64,000 nucleotides of DNA. Source: Leptospira tipperaryensis (GTDB taxonomy: Bacteria > Spirochaetota > Leptospiria > Leptospirales > Leptospiraceae). The notes beneath the pieces were generated by a model. The model saw only the letters and a list, made by a program, of their open reading frames with translations. It was not told the DNA's origin and made no database searches. The DNA is taken from contig NZ_CP015217.1 in the NCBI RefSeq assembly GCF_001729245.1, forward strand, positions 677,501-741,500, given 5' to 3'. How positions within the stretch are numbered: position 1 is the first letter of the stretch; each line of letters begins with the position of its first letter. The translations under genes were made by a program, and so were the position numbers. Of this stretch, positions 48,553 to 57,758 are shown piece after piece.

Positions 48553-50934
48553 ATGATTCAGTTGAAAATACCTTCTTTTTTAAGGCCTCCGGTCTTTTCC
48601 GATACAGAGAAAGATTTTTCCGTAAAGCTCATGTATGGAATCATGATCGCTTGTTTAACGGTGGCTCTGAGTTATCGAATTCTACATCCGATCCTCGCCG
48701 AAAAACCTAAGGCCGTTTACATCGCCGCCTATCTCATTCCTCTCGCCGTTTTTATCTGTCACGTAGTTGCAAAAACCGGAAGGATTCTACTCGCGGCTCA
48801 TATCATGATCGGAATCGAATGGCTCGCCACTTTCGGAATTATGTTTCGAGAAGGAGCGACTCAAACGGTAGTGTTTCCATTCAGTCTTATTTTGATTTTA
48901 ATTTCGGCGCTTCTCCTCGGAACCAGAGCCGTGTATTTTTACGCGACTCTTTCCATTACTTTGGCGATCTTTAGCGAATATCTGATTCAAAATGGGATCA
49001 TTCAAACTGTGGAGAATCCGACGGGGCCTTGGTCGGTTCTTATGGGAGAAATCGCCGCGTTTGTTCTCGTCGCGATTTTGATGAGATACACGTTGCTCGG
49101 CTTTACCAAAGTAAAAAAGGAATTATCCGATATTCAACGTTATGCGAAATTGGGAGCTTGGAGTTTGGATACTCAGACGTTGGAACTGACTCTGACAAAA
49201 GAGTATCAGTTTCTTTTGGGTGATATGAATGCTACCGAGTCTATAAATATCTCTTTTTCCTCCTTTTTGGAATCCTATGTTGTGGAAGAGGATAGGTCAA
49301 AACTTCTTACCATTCTCGCGGAAAGTTTAACTCATAAGGAAGAACCGAACTATTCCATTGAGTTCGTTTATCAAATCAGAAGGGTGGACGGAAAAAATCG
49401 TTTTCTCCTTGTAAACGGTAGATTCGGAAATCCGTTTATCGAATTCGGAACCGCTCAGGATATTACTGAAAAACATTTAGCCGAAGAAGCGTTACGACCC
49501 ACACAAGAGATCTATTCTAAAGTGTTTACTCTGAGTCCGATTTCGACGACGATCTCGACGGTGGAAGAAGGAAGATACATAGAAGTCAACGATAGCTTTG
49601 TGAATCTTTTCGGTTATTCAAGGGAGGAGTCGATCGGAAGAACGAGCACCGAGTTGAATATTTGGCCCGATCCGAAAGTAAGAAAGGCTTATCTGGAAAG
49701 ATTGGTTCAAGAAAGAATTCTTCTGGATCAAGAATTGATTCTGCAAGCTAAGGATGGGAGGACCATCCATGCGGAATGTTACAGTATGTTTGCTGAAATC
49801 AGCGGCAAACTCTGCGTAATCAATCTAGTAAAAGACATCTCCGAGAAAAAAGAAGCCGAAGCATTACGAAGATTGAATAAGGAAATCTCGGATCAAAAAG
49901 AACTGATTGAAAAGCAAAAACAAGAATTGGAGGAGATTCTCCAGAACTTAAAAAAAACTCAGAGTCAGCTTATCGTTTCCGAAAAAATGGCCGCCTTAGG
50001 ACAGTTAGTCGCGGGGATCGCGCATGAGATCAACAATCCGATCGGGGTCATCAAGGCGGCTAACGACTCGATTCAGAATTATTTCGAACATTCTACAGAT
50101 AGATTGTCCAGACATTCCGATCTCATTCAAGGTTTGGATATTTCAGTTTTAAAGGAGCTTTTTTCCTTTATGAATAAGGGGAAAAAAGATCAAGAAATCA
50201 TTCCTCCTAAGGAAGCGCGTTCTCGGATCAAAGAATTGGAAGCGAAGCTGAAAGAAAGGAAAATCGAAAATGCACATTCGATCGCTCAAGATTTAGTTGA
50301 ATCGGGTTTGGAAAACTCGTTGGAGGAATTTCCGAAATTATTTTCCGGTAAACACATTACGATTCTTTTAAGTTTTGCTATGGAAGAGATTCAAGCTGCG
50401 AAAAGTTCAAAGTTGATCGATATGTCGGTGAATCGGACTTCGAAAGTCGTTTTTGCTCTTAGAAAATTTTCTCATTTCGGTTCGGAGGGACTGAAAACAT
50501 CCGTGATTCTTTCGGAAAGTATAGAGACGGTCCTTACAATCTATCAAAATCAATTGAAGACCGGAGTGGAAATCCATAAAGAATACGAGGATGTTCCACC
50601 TATTCAAGGTTATGCGGACGACCTCATTCATGTCTGGACGAACCTCATCTATAACGCCGTGCAAGCGATGTCTTTTAAGGGGATTCTTGGGATCGCGATC
50701 AGAAGAAGCGGCGAAAACGAAGTGGAAGTGTCCGTCTCCGATTCAGGGCCGGGGATTCCGATGGAAGTGCAGGATCGAATCTTCGAACCTTTTTTTACTA
50801 CGAAGGCGCAAGGAGAAGGCTCCGGCCTCGGTTTGGATATTGCCCGAAGAATCATCGAAACCCACGGGGGGGCCATTCGTTTTGAAACTTCTCCGTCGGG
50901 AACCAAATTCTTTGTCCGTCTTCCAATTGCGTAG
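48553..50934 (+). CDS. Membrane sensor histidine kinase with PAS domains
   Basis: A 793-residue kinase with six hydrophobic segments at about residues 25-190 and almost no periplasmic loops, so it senses in or near the membrane. Two PAS-like domains lie at about 200-320 and 325-450, then a coiled coil and H-box GIAHEINNPIG with His near 491. N-box NLIYN, G1 DSGPGIP and G2 GEGSGLGLD are present. His to N-box Asn is 210 residues, exactly as in the kinase at 31311, because of a shared helical insert. ATG 48553 is chosen over TTG 48502. No response regulator is adjacent. Confidence 0.9.
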   Translation: MIQLKIPSFLRPPVFSDTEKDFSVKLMYGIMIACLTVALSYRILHPILAEKPKAVYIAAYLIPLAVFICHVVAKTGRILLAAHIMIGIEWLATFGIMFREGATQTVVFPFSLILILISALLLGTRAVYFYATLSITLAIFSEYLIQNGIIQTVENPTGPWSVLMGEIAAFVLVAILMRYTLLGFTKVKKELSDIQRYAKLGAWSLDTQTLELTLTKEYQFLLGDMNATESINISFSSFLESYVVEEDRSKLLTILAESLTHKEEPNYSIEFVYQIRRVDGKNRFLLVNGRFGNPFIEFGTAQDITEKHLAEEALRPTQEIYSKVFTLSPISTTISTVEEGRYIEVNDSFVNLFGYSREESIGRTSTELNIWPDPKVRKAYLERLVQERILLDQELILQAKDGRTIHAECYSMFAEISGKLCVINLVKDISEKKEAEALRRLNKEISDQKELIEKQKQELEEILQNLKKTQSQLIVSEKMAALGQLVAGIAHEINNPIGVIKAANDSIQNYFEHSTDRLSRHSDLIQGLDISVLKELFSFMNKGKKDQEIIPPKEARSRIKELEAKLKERKIENAHSIAQDLVESGLENSLEEFPKLFSGKHITILLSFAMEEIQAAKSSKLIDMSVNRTSKVVFALRKFSHFGSEGLKTSVILSESIETVLTIYQNQLKTGVEIHKEYEDVPPIQGYADDLIHVWTNLIYNAVQAMSFKGILGIAIRRSGENEVEVSVSDSGPGIPMEVQDRIFEPFFTTKAQGEGSGLGLDIARRIIETHGGAIRFETSPSGTKFFVRLPIA

Positions 50935-51690
50935 ATCGCAACCGAACGTGTGTTTTTGGATCGTTCGAATTTTTTTATCGAACAGTTTTTTCTTACCCTT
51001 CCTTCGCAAATAGATACCGCCCCATAAAGATCTAAAAGTTTATCCGAATTCCTCGAATGAAAAAGAATCCGGTTTATAAAATTCTAATCGATCCGTGTGA
51101 GTTCCCACAAATTGCGTCTCATTGATTTTTTGTAAAAGTTCTCATTGTTCTTTTTTATTCAAAATGCGCGAAGAGTTCCCGCATGTTTAGAGTTTCGAAC
51201 CGGCTCCAAATCAGACTTTCATTCCGACCCGGGGAATAACCTTACCTATAAGTTGGCTGAAATTTTAAGAAGAATCTGTCGGAACTCCGACAACCTTTCT
51301 GTGAAACTCGCGAGCCCCGCCCTGATTGGGTGGAGGAGGAGAGGTGGCGGGAAAAATTCCGGAAACTTTCTTCTATCAGAAAATCATACTTTTCGCAAGC
51401 AAAAATCTCCGTGTAGGAACTCCTACAAAACCCTTACTTGTCGGACAATTCTCCTTGCAGTTCCTCTCAACCAATGGGTTAGCTATCCCGGGCGGGATGT
51501 TTGATTTCGATCTGTTAGAAAACGGGAAATTTGAAACTTTGAAACGATTTTGTTTCGAAAAAGAATCCCTTCTTCGAATTTCGTTTTAGATAATACATTA
51601 AAAAAAAGGAATGTAATTTCCGGAAAAAAATGAGGTCGCAGGAGGGACAAAGGACTAAAACATTCTTCTTTTATAAGAATCGGTTCCGTT
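50935..51690. other. 756-base intergenic region holding a dispersed repeat
   Basis: Non-coding gap between the kinase and the FlaA-like gene. It holds dispersed-repeat copy B at 51272-51430 and, upstream of it, related short elements such as TGTGAGTTCCCACA (51096-51109). Open frames across it are not supported by ribosome-binding sites or codon pattern. Confidence 0.6.
51272..51430 (+). repeat. Dispersed intergenic repeat, copy B
   Basis: A roughly 159-bp element homologous to the minus strand of 28353-28508. It begins GAATCTGTCGGAACTCCGAC, has a GGGTGGAGGAGG middle and a TCTATCA-AAAAT segment, and ends in the small inverted repeat TGTAGGA-AC-TCCTACA (51412-51427). Divergence between the copies shows the insertion is not recent. 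Confidence 0.85.
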
Positions 51691-52368
51691 TTAGCGAACT
51701 AAGGTTCTATCGTTCGGAAACATTCGATTCTTATCCCTGATGATCGCGAGAATATCGTCGATTGCAAATAGATCTCTGGTTCCACGTTTCATCTCAAAAG
51801 GAGCTTCGTAGAGAAGTCCTAAAAATTCTACCGGAGCTTGTTTTGTAAAAACGATATCGTCTTGTCTGATTTTTCTCACCACGTTGAGTTTGATTTTTTT
51901 CCAACCTTCAAAGCTGAGATGGGTAATTAGTATTTTCTTAACTTCTAAAGTAGAATCCCTTAGCAAAACGTAAAGTGAAGCGCCGGAGCCGGAGGAATAG
52001 ACGTGAAACTGGAATTCCTGAACAAAACCTCGCGTCCTCCAAGGAGATTCCCAGAGGATTTCAAAGGATTGATTCTTCTCCGCCGGCACTTCTAACAGAA
52101 GACTTTTGGATGAATTCCGCTCGGGACTGAGTAAAAGAGAGGAAGTTCTTATGTCCGGAAAATATTCTTTCGCCAAACGAGTCTTTAGATTCTTCGTATT
52201 CCATTCTTTGGTTTCAAAATCCTCGACGACTACTTGTTTCCAAATTTCGGCGGGCGATTTTTCTTGAGCGTCCACCGGATTGGACAATTTGAAAAAAAGA
52301 AGCATCACTAAGAGAACGTAATTTTGAATCTCGGTCATTCTCATTGAGAGGAAGGATTTTTTTTTCAT
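51691..52368 (-). CDS. FlaA-family flagellar sheath protein
   Basis: A 225-residue exported protein of the spirochaete FlaA family. The signal peptide (QNYVLLVMLLFFKLSNPVDA) is followed by VVVEDFETKEW near 40 and a beta-sandwich-like body with HVYSSGSGASLYVLLRD near 122 and THLSFEGWKKIKLNV near 150, all typical of FlaA. FlaA proteins coat the periplasmic flagellar filament and shape its curvature. No other flagellar gene is nearby, so this may be an accessory FlaA-like protein rather than FlaA1 or FlaA2. ATG 52368 gives a Lys-rich signal start; frames upstream to 52404 are less likely. Confidence 0.75.
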   Translation of the reverse strand: MKKKSFLSMRMTEIQNYVLLVMLLFFKLSNPVDAQEKSPAEIWKQVVVEDFETKEWNTKNLKTRLAKEYFPDIRTSSLLLSPERNSSKSLLLEVPAEKNQSFEILWESPWRTRGFVQEFQFHVYSSGSGASLYVLLRDSTLEVKKILITHLSFEGWKKIKLNVVRKIRQDDIVFTKQAPVEFLGLLYEAPFEMKRGTRDLFAIDDILAIIRDKNRMFPNDRTLVR

Positions 52369-52454
52369 AGAATCAGTTGACACGCTCCTTCCAAAGGTTT
52401 CCACTATCCGAATATCGTCAAAAAACTAATTAACCTAATTCATAGGAGTGTAAA

Positions 52455-53540
52455 ATGAAGGGTTCTTATCTCGCAAGACTCGCAATCGCTTTTTTAATGT
52501 CCTTTTCCGTGGCTCTCGTAGCTCAGGAAGATCTGGACGAAAATTCTACCCCTCAGGCAACTACTAAGGGGCAAACAGAGGCGTCCGCACCTGCGGCTAC
52601 CACTAAAACTGCGGAAAACACTCAAAGTGATGAAGTAAAGAATGCAGATCTTTACGTGAACTCTAAAAGTTCTTTTGAAATTTCCGCAAAAGACGATTCC
52701 AGCACAGTAGATTATATCGAATACAAGATCGGCGACGCTGATTACGCGAAATATACTTCTCCGATTGCAATTCTGAAAGAAGGTGTAAACCGCCTTACTT
52801 ATAGAGCTGTGGATAAAGCTGGAAACAAAGAACCTGCAAAGGCTCTTGTTGTCGTAGTGGATAACACCGCGCCAAGTATCAAAATCGCTCCGAGTGAAAT
52901 TCTCTACAATCTGGAAGGATACAATTTCGGTTCTAAGAACGTAACTTATACAATCACTGCAATCGACGGTCTTTCCGGCGTGAAAGAAGTAAAGTATTCC
53001 ATCAACGGTGGAGATTTGAAAACTTATGACAACCAGCCTATCAAACTTGAAAAAGCCGGCGTCAATCTGATCAAGTATTCCGCAGTGGACAATTCCGGGA
53101 ATTCTACATCAGAAGCGATTCTCGTTGTAACTCTGGACGACGTAAAACCGGAAGTTGAAATTCAAGGAAATACTCCTCTTGTAATCATCGACGGAAAAAC
53201 ATATTCCAGAAAAGGAAACTCTTTCACTATCAAAGCGATCGACGGACAATCCGGAATCAAAAGAATTCTGATCAAAGTAGACAATGCTACTGATTTCGTT
53301 CCTTATGCAGAATCGATTGTGATCGACTCTCAAGGCGAACACACGATCGAAGCAAAAGCGGTTGATAATGTTGGAAACGAAAGCGAAACCAAAAAAGTTA
53401 GCTTTTCCGTGGATGTAAATCCTCCGACTACTCAGATTCGTAAGGTGGAAGCAAGCTCTAACAGCAACACTCAACCTGCGCCTCAGCCTCAACCAGCGGC
53501 GAAGCCGGCGACTACAACTCCTGCTCCTGCTAAAAAGTAA
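52455..53540 (+). CDS. OmpL47-type repeat surface protein
   Basis: A 361-residue exported protein: signal peptide (MKGSYLARLAIAFLMSFSVA, cleavage near 23), a Thr/Ala/Glu-rich linker to about 60, then three Ig-like repeats of about 90 residues at about 64-152, 153-243 and 244-328. Each contains a VxYxIxxGxxxxY-type strand and an AVDxAGN turn (AVDKAGN, AVDNSGN, AVDNVGN), the OmpL47 unit. The last 30 residues are Pro/Ala/Gln-rich. OmpL47 homologues are exposed leptospiral proteins that bind host matrix molecules; that role is not shown here. AGGAGTG precedes ATG 52455. Confidence 0.85.
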   Translation: MKGSYLARLAIAFLMSFSVALVAQEDLDENSTPQATTKGQTEASAPAATTKTAENTQSDEVKNADLYVNSKSSFEISAKDDSSTVDYIEYKIGDADYAKYTSPIAILKEGVNRLTYRAVDKAGNKEPAKALVVVVDNTAPSIKIAPSEILYNLEGYNFGSKNVTYTITAIDGLSGVKEVKYSINGGDLKTYDNQPIKLEKAGVNLIKYSAVDNSGNSTSEAILVVTLDDVKPEVEIQGNTPLVIIDGKTYSRKGNSFTIKAIDGQSGIKRILIKVDNATDFVPYAESIVIDSQGEHTIEAKAVDNVGNESETKKVSFSVDVNPPTTQIRKVEASSNSNTQPAPQPQPAAKPATTTPAPAKK

Positions 53541-53570
53541 GAATTAAAAAATCTTACCGTTTGCAAAAAA

Positions 53571-53598
53571 GCCCGGATTTTTCCGGGCTTTTTTATTG
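53571..53598 (+). terminator. Rho-independent terminator after the OmpL47-type gene
   Basis: GCCCGG (53571-53576), loop ATTTTT, CCGGGC (53583-53588), then TTTTTTATTG: a compact, canonical intrinsic terminator. It starts 30 bases after the stop codon. Confidence 0.9.
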
Positions 53599-53629
53599 TC
53601 TCCGTATTCTTCCCGGAACCGTAAAGGAT

Positions 53630-54361
53630 ATGGGAATATGGAAATTCTTAGATCTATTTCTTCCTTCTTCTTGCGAATTCTGCGGAAGACACGATTTCTT
53701 TTCTTCCAAGTTCGGAGTTTGTAAACTCTGTCATTACGATAACCGAAATCCGGAAACGGGTCGCGGAACGGAATGCGGGATTTGCAAAGAATGGAATTTA
53801 GGAATTGAATGCTCCTTTTGTTCTTCCCGAAATCTCTTTTTTGAAGAATTAAAATTCTTAAGAAGCAGAACCCCGTTTTTGGCGAAGGTCATCAACTATG
53901 TCAAGTTTCAATCCGTCTATCTGCTTTCAGTTTATCTTTGTCTTGGAATGAAGAGGGAACTCGCTTCTTGGAAAAAAATTTCGTTTTCGGGAATCATCGT
54001 TATGCCTTCCACAGAAACGAGATGGTATCTGAGAAAAAGAACACGGCCTTTTGAATCCTGTGATTTCGCTTTGAAAAGATTGCGAAACATTCTTCCTCTT
54101 CCTCGAATCGATCCTATCGCAAAGATCAGCCGTGAAAAACAGGCCGGTAAAAGTTACGCCGATCGATTTATTCACGCAAGGCTTGCGTTTCAAATCAAAG
54201 AGGAGTATAAAGGAAAGCTAAAGGGAAATTATCTTCTCTTGGACGACGTATTTACGACCGGAGCTTCGGCAAACGAACTCGCGAGAATTCTTTTGGAAAA
54301 TGGAGCCGAGTCGGTTCGAGTGTTGACCTTAATTCGAACCGTGGGGAAAAGTCGGATCTAA
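53630..54361 (+). CDS. comF: ComF-family phosphoribosyltransferase
   Basis: A 243-residue protein with an N-terminal double zinc-finger region (SSCEFCG, CKLCH, CGICK, CSFCSS within residues about 13-70) and a C-terminal PRT domain with the PRPP loop LLLDDVFTTGASANEL near 200. ComFC-type proteins take part in DNA uptake in competent bacteria; outside them the role is uncertain. ATG 53630 starts at the IWKFLDLFLPSSC segment common to the family. It follows a terminator, so it has its own promoter, and ends 50 bp before dinB. Confidence 0.85.
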   Translation: MGIWKFLDLFLPSSCEFCGRHDFFSSKFGVCKLCHYDNRNPETGRGTECGICKEWNLGIECSFCSSRNLFFEELKFLRSRTPFLAKVINYVKFQSVYLLSVYLCLGMKRELASWKKISFSGIIVMPSTETRWYLRKRTRPFESCDFALKRLRNILPLPRIDPIAKISREKQAGKSYADRFIHARLAFQIKEEYKGKLKGNYLLLDDVFTTGASANELARILLENGAESVRVLTLIRTVGKSRI

Positions 54362-54410
54362 AAAGTAGGTTACAAATGTTTAGTATGCTATAACTTGACC
54401 TCAGCTAAAG

Positions 54411-55499
54411 ATGGAACCACGAAAAATCATTCATGTGGATATGGATGCCTTTTACGCTTCCGTAGAACAGAGGGACTTTCCCGAATACAAGGGAAAGGCC
54501 TTGGTTGTAGGAGGACCTCCGGGAAGTCGATCCGTGGTCGCCGCGGCATCCTATGAAGCGAGAAAGTTCGGCATTCGTTCCGCGATGCCTTGTTCCAGGG
54601 CTGCACAGTTGGCTCCGCAGGCGATTTTTGTCTTTCCTCGTTTCGAAGCCTACAAGGAAGTCTCGAGACAAATCAAAGAAATCTTTTTAGAATATACCGA
54701 TCGAGTCGAGATGTTGTCTCTGGACGAAGGTTATCTGGATGTTACATTCAATAAAAAGAATATTCCCTACGCAGTCACCATCGCTAAAGAAATTCGAAGT
54801 GAAATCCTAAAACGAACGAATCTTACCGCTTCTGCCGGAGTCGGAAATTCGAAGTTCATCGCCAAGTTGGCTTCCGAAAAAAACAAACCCGACGGGCTGA
54901 CCGTCGTTTTACCGGAAGACGTGGTTTCGTTTATCGAACCTCTGCCGGTGAGTAGCTTTCACGGGGTCGGAAAAGTAACGGCTCAGAAAATGGAAGAATT
55001 GGGAATCCGCACTGGAAAAGATCTTCGCACCAAAAGTATCGAAGAACTCGTTCAACACTTTGGAAAGATGGGGATCTATTATTATAAAATTTCGAGAGGA
55101 GAAGACGACCGGGAAGTCGAGTCGTCCAGAGAAAGAAAATCCCTCGGGGCCGAAATCACATTTGATCAAGATCGAATTGAAAAAGAAGATCTTTTCAATC
55201 AGCTCAAATACGTCGCTGGAGAAGTGGAAAGACGTTTGAAAAAACGGGATTTTTCCGGTAGGACTCTCACTCTGAAAATCAAGTTTTATGATTTTACTTT
55301 GAAAACGAGATCCAAAACTCTCCCCGAGATGATTTTTTCAGAGGAGGATCTTTTCAACACAGCCTCTTCGCTTTTGGAAGAATTTATTGAAACAAAAAAC
55401 GGAAAGTTAGTTGCGAACAAAGCGATTCGACTTTTAGGAATCAGCCTTTCTCATCCGAACGCGGCCGAAGAAGAACCGAGCTTATTTCCATTTTTATAA
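54411..55499 (+). CDS. dinB: DNA polymerase IV (Y family)
   Basis: A 362-residue Y-family polymerase. Catalytic acids are in VDMDAFYASVEQRD (Asp9, Asp11) and LSLDEGYLDVT near 102-112 (Asp-Glu). The thumb HhH region is SFHGVGKVTAQKMEELG near 184. The little-finger domain runs to about 345 and the C-terminus ends SLFPFL, a likely beta-clamp-binding motif. It copies past damaged bases with low fidelity. No LexA-type palindrome was recognised before the start. Confidence 0.95.
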   Translation: MEPRKIIHVDMDAFYASVEQRDFPEYKGKALVVGGPPGSRSVVAAASYEARKFGIRSAMPCSRAAQLAPQAIFVFPRFEAYKEVSRQIKEIFLEYTDRVEMLSLDEGYLDVTFNKKNIPYAVTIAKEIRSEILKRTNLTASAGVGNSKFIAKLASEKNKPDGLTVVLPEDVVSFIEPLPVSSFHGVGKVTAQKMEELGIRTGKDLRTKSIEELVQHFGKMGIYYYKISRGEDDREVESSRERKSLGAEITFDQDRIEKEDLFNQLKYVAGEVERRLKKRDFSGRTLTLKIKFYDFTLKTRSKTLPEMIFSEEDLFNTASSLLEEFIETKNGKLVANKAIRLLGISLSHPNAAEEEPSLFPFL

Positions 55500-55503
55500 T
55501 ATT

Positions 55504-56457
55504 CTAAATTTTGATTCCAAATCCAAGTAGCACCAGGGGTTCGCTGAATTGATACGAATGGACGGATGCGTTCAGATAAGTCTTTCTATATTGAACCGTG
55601 AGATTGAAAAAATACGATTTGAAGTCCACTTGCAAACCGGTTCCGATCAAAGCAGTTTCGTAAACCAGTTGTTTTGAATAGATTCCGCTATTGTAACTCT
55701 TTCCGATCCCGACTCCCAACTGGGCAAACCAAACGATCGAATCTGTAATCGAAACATAATATTTCACGCTCGGTAAAAGAGAAAGTGTGGAAACGGTAAA
55801 CCTTGAACTGGATTGTTTGTTCCCCTTGTATCCGCTGGAATCGGTATTGAAATTCTGAGCCAACGTCGATGTGGCGGCTAACGTTTGATATTCAGGCAAA
55901 GCGTTCAAACTTGCGTTGGTCGCGATTGCTGCGAAGGTTGAAACTCCCGTTTCCGGAAATATAAAATTGTTATGTTCTAATGCGAGAGAAAAACCGAGGT
56001 TCGGATTGCGGCGGTATTCTCCTTGTAAGGCGATCGATTGTACTTTTACTGAATATTTTTTTTCCAGATACGGATCGATATAAAGGGCGGTCGTAACGAG
56101 ATCCGTCAGAGTGTAGTGGCGGTTTAGATCCATGGGTTCTGAAATACGGGAACTCCATTGAGACCCGATCAGGGAAAAATAGAATTTTTTAAAATCTTTC
56201 GGATTGGAGGTTTCTCCCTTTTTTACTTCGGAAACGAGGATTTTTTCTACGAGTTGGAGATCGATCTTCTCCACGTTTCCAAATTCATCTTCCACAAGAA
56301 CATGATCTTCTTTTAATGTAGATTTTACATTCTTTAAAACGGAACCGTCTTTTAAGATCACCGAATTCCCAAAGATCAACTTGGGAGCCGCGATTAGAAG
56401 TAAAAACAGGATCCAAGCAAGAATTCGAATCCACTGCGAAAGGAAAAAATCTCTCAT
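55504..56457 (-). CDS. Outer-membrane barrel protein with N-terminal beta-rich domain
   Basis: A 317-residue exported protein. The signal is near 1-31 (ILAWILFLLLIAAPKLIFG). Residues about 32-75 form a small domain (SVILKDGSVLKNVKS, then HVLVEDEFGNVEKIDLQLVE) resembling the end of the adjacent FecR-type protein. From about 90 on, alternating hydrophobic strands and a terminal Phe-Gly-Ile-Lys-Ile suggest an outer-membrane beta-barrel. It is the third gene of the sigma/anti-sigma operon, 12 bases after the FecR-type gene. Not identified with a named porin. Confidence 0.7.
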   Translation of the reverse strand: MRDFFLSQWIRILAWILFLLLIAAPKLIFGNSVILKDGSVLKNVKSTLKEDHVLVEDEFGNVEKIDLQLVEKILVSEVKKGETSNPKDFKKFYFSLIGSQWSSRISEPMDLNRHYTLTDLVTTALYIDPYLEKKYSVKVQSIALQGEYRRNPNLGFSLALEHNNFIFPETGVSTFAAIATNASLNALPEYQTLAATSTLAQNFNTDSSGYKGNKQSSSRFTVSTLSLLPSVKYYVSITDSIVWFAQLGVGIGKSYNSGIYSKQLVYETALIGTGLQVDFKSYFFNLTVQYRKTYLNASVHSYQFSEPLVLLGFGIKI

Positions 56458-56469
56458 AAAGACGTCGCT

Positions 56470-57756
56470 TTAAAATGAAATGGATTCCACGTCTTCGGCT
56501 TTGATGACTCTTTTTTTGCCGTCGATCTCAAGAACATACTGATTCTCATATTGAATGAGATTTCCTTTTAACTCCGATCCGTCCTTTAGTTTGATCGTCT
56601 TGTTGCCGAGTCGAACCGGCTCTTCCTTTTTGGATTCCGGCGTTTCCTCTATCACAGAAGATTTTTCTTTTTGATCAATTTTGAGAGGTTCTTGAATTTC
56701 TTTTTTGGATTCTTGAATTTGAGGATTTCCCAAAGTCTGTGAAATTTTTTCTAAATCGTTTAGATTCTCCGGAGTAAACTTCGTGGTTTTGTTTTGTTTG
56801 AGACGGGATTTAAGAATGTTTTGAATTTGTAGTAGTTCCGTTTGAATTCTTTTTTTATCCTCGTTGAATCCGTTATCGGGGGAAACAAAAATTTTAGAAT
56901 CTTTTGGAAAGTCGATCGATTGTGTTTCCAGAAGTGAATCCGAGATGATATCCGTTTTGATGTCGTTTAACAATTCTTTGTTTTCTTCGCCTAAGATTTG
57001 AATCAAGTCCTTCGGATCCGAAAGTAAGAATGGGAGAATATATCGAACACCGGAACGAACGGAAACGGAGCCGTTCCAAACTTTGAGACTTCGACCGTTT
57101 TTTGAATCTTCAATCAGAACTTTTGTTCCCAGTAATTCGATTTGAGTTCCGTTCCAATAGAGTTTTGTTTTACCCGAAGAATGAATGACTTCGTTTAACA
57201 AAAAACTTCCTTTTTCAAAAAACAAAGACAAGGATTCTTTTGGATCGTTCGTTTTGGGAAGATGTAAAATTCTTACTTTCGAATTTGGAAAAATTCTAAA
57301 ATGAATATTTCCTTGAGACCGGATGACTTCAACGTCGCAAAAGGAATTTTCATCCAATTGGATCCAGTCAGCGGTGAGACTTTGCGAATCACAAGCTCCC
57401 AAGGTATGGATGGAAACGGAATCCCGTTCTTCTGGAATTTGAAATCTTAGAATCAAATAAATTGAAACGATCAACGGAATGATTGCGGCTAAAAGGAGAA
57501 CTCGATTGTGAAAGAGTTTTTTTGCGAACGTTTCCGGAGAGGAAACATTTTGATTTTCGAATACGGACCTGGAAAGCGCCTTCTTGTGAAGTTTGAGACC
57601 TTCCTGCATTTTGATATAGTTTTCGTATCGTTCTTTCAAGGACGAATCTTGATCGATGATACGATGCAACTCTACTTTCTGCTCATCGGTGATTTCGCCG
57701 AAAAGGGCTAAAGACATTAGGTCTTCGAATTCTTCTAATAGATCTTTTCTTTCCAT
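56470..57756 (-). CDS. FecR-type anti-sigma factor with C-terminal beta-rich domain
   Basis: A 428-residue protein. Residues 1-85 are helical and should hold the sigma factor in the cytoplasm; a transmembrane helix lies near 88-106 (VLLLAAIIPLIVSIYLIL). The periplasmic part has a FecR-like beta region near 130-245 (FRIFPNSKVRILHL, SLKVWNGSVSVRSG), a helical charged stretch, and a final 45 residues (TIKLKDGSELKGNLI, then LEIDGKKRVIKAEDVESISF) like the N-terminal domain of the next protein. Two bases separate it from the sigma gene. It should release the sigma factor on an envelope signal. Confidence 0.8.
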   Translation of the reverse strand: MERKDLLEEFEDLMSLALFGEITDEQKVELHRIIDQDSSLKERYENYIKMQEGLKLHKKALSRSVFENQNVSSPETFAKKLFHNRVLLLAAIIPLIVSIYLILRFQIPEERDSVSIHTLGACDSQSLTADWIQLDENSFCDVEVIRSQGNIHFRIFPNSKVRILHLPKTNDPKESLSLFFEKGSFLLNEVIHSSGKTKLYWNGTQIELLGTKVLIEDSKNGRSLKVWNGSVSVRSGVRYILPFLLSDPKDLIQILGEENKELLNDIKTDIISDSLLETQSIDFPKDSKIFVSPDNGFNEDKKRIQTELLQIQNILKSRLKQNKTTKFTPENLNDLEKISQTLGNPQIQESKKEIQEPLKIDQKEKSSVIEETPESKKEEPVRLGNKTIKLKDGSELKGNLIQYENQYVLEIDGKKRVIKAEDVESISF

Positions 57757-57758
57757 CT

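Noticed and set aside
51145..51589. Two overlapping frames over dispersed-repeat copy B
   Set aside because: They consist largely of the repeat and have no upstream signals; similar peptides arise from copy A in another frame.
52377..52407. TTGACA promoter for the OmpL47-type gene
   Set aside because: The hexamer is good, but no -10 box is found at normal spacing (best is CACTAT at 19 bases).
54362..54410. LexA box before dinB
   Set aside because: No CTGT-N8-ACAG or TTTG-N5-CAAA palindrome is present in the short upstream gap.
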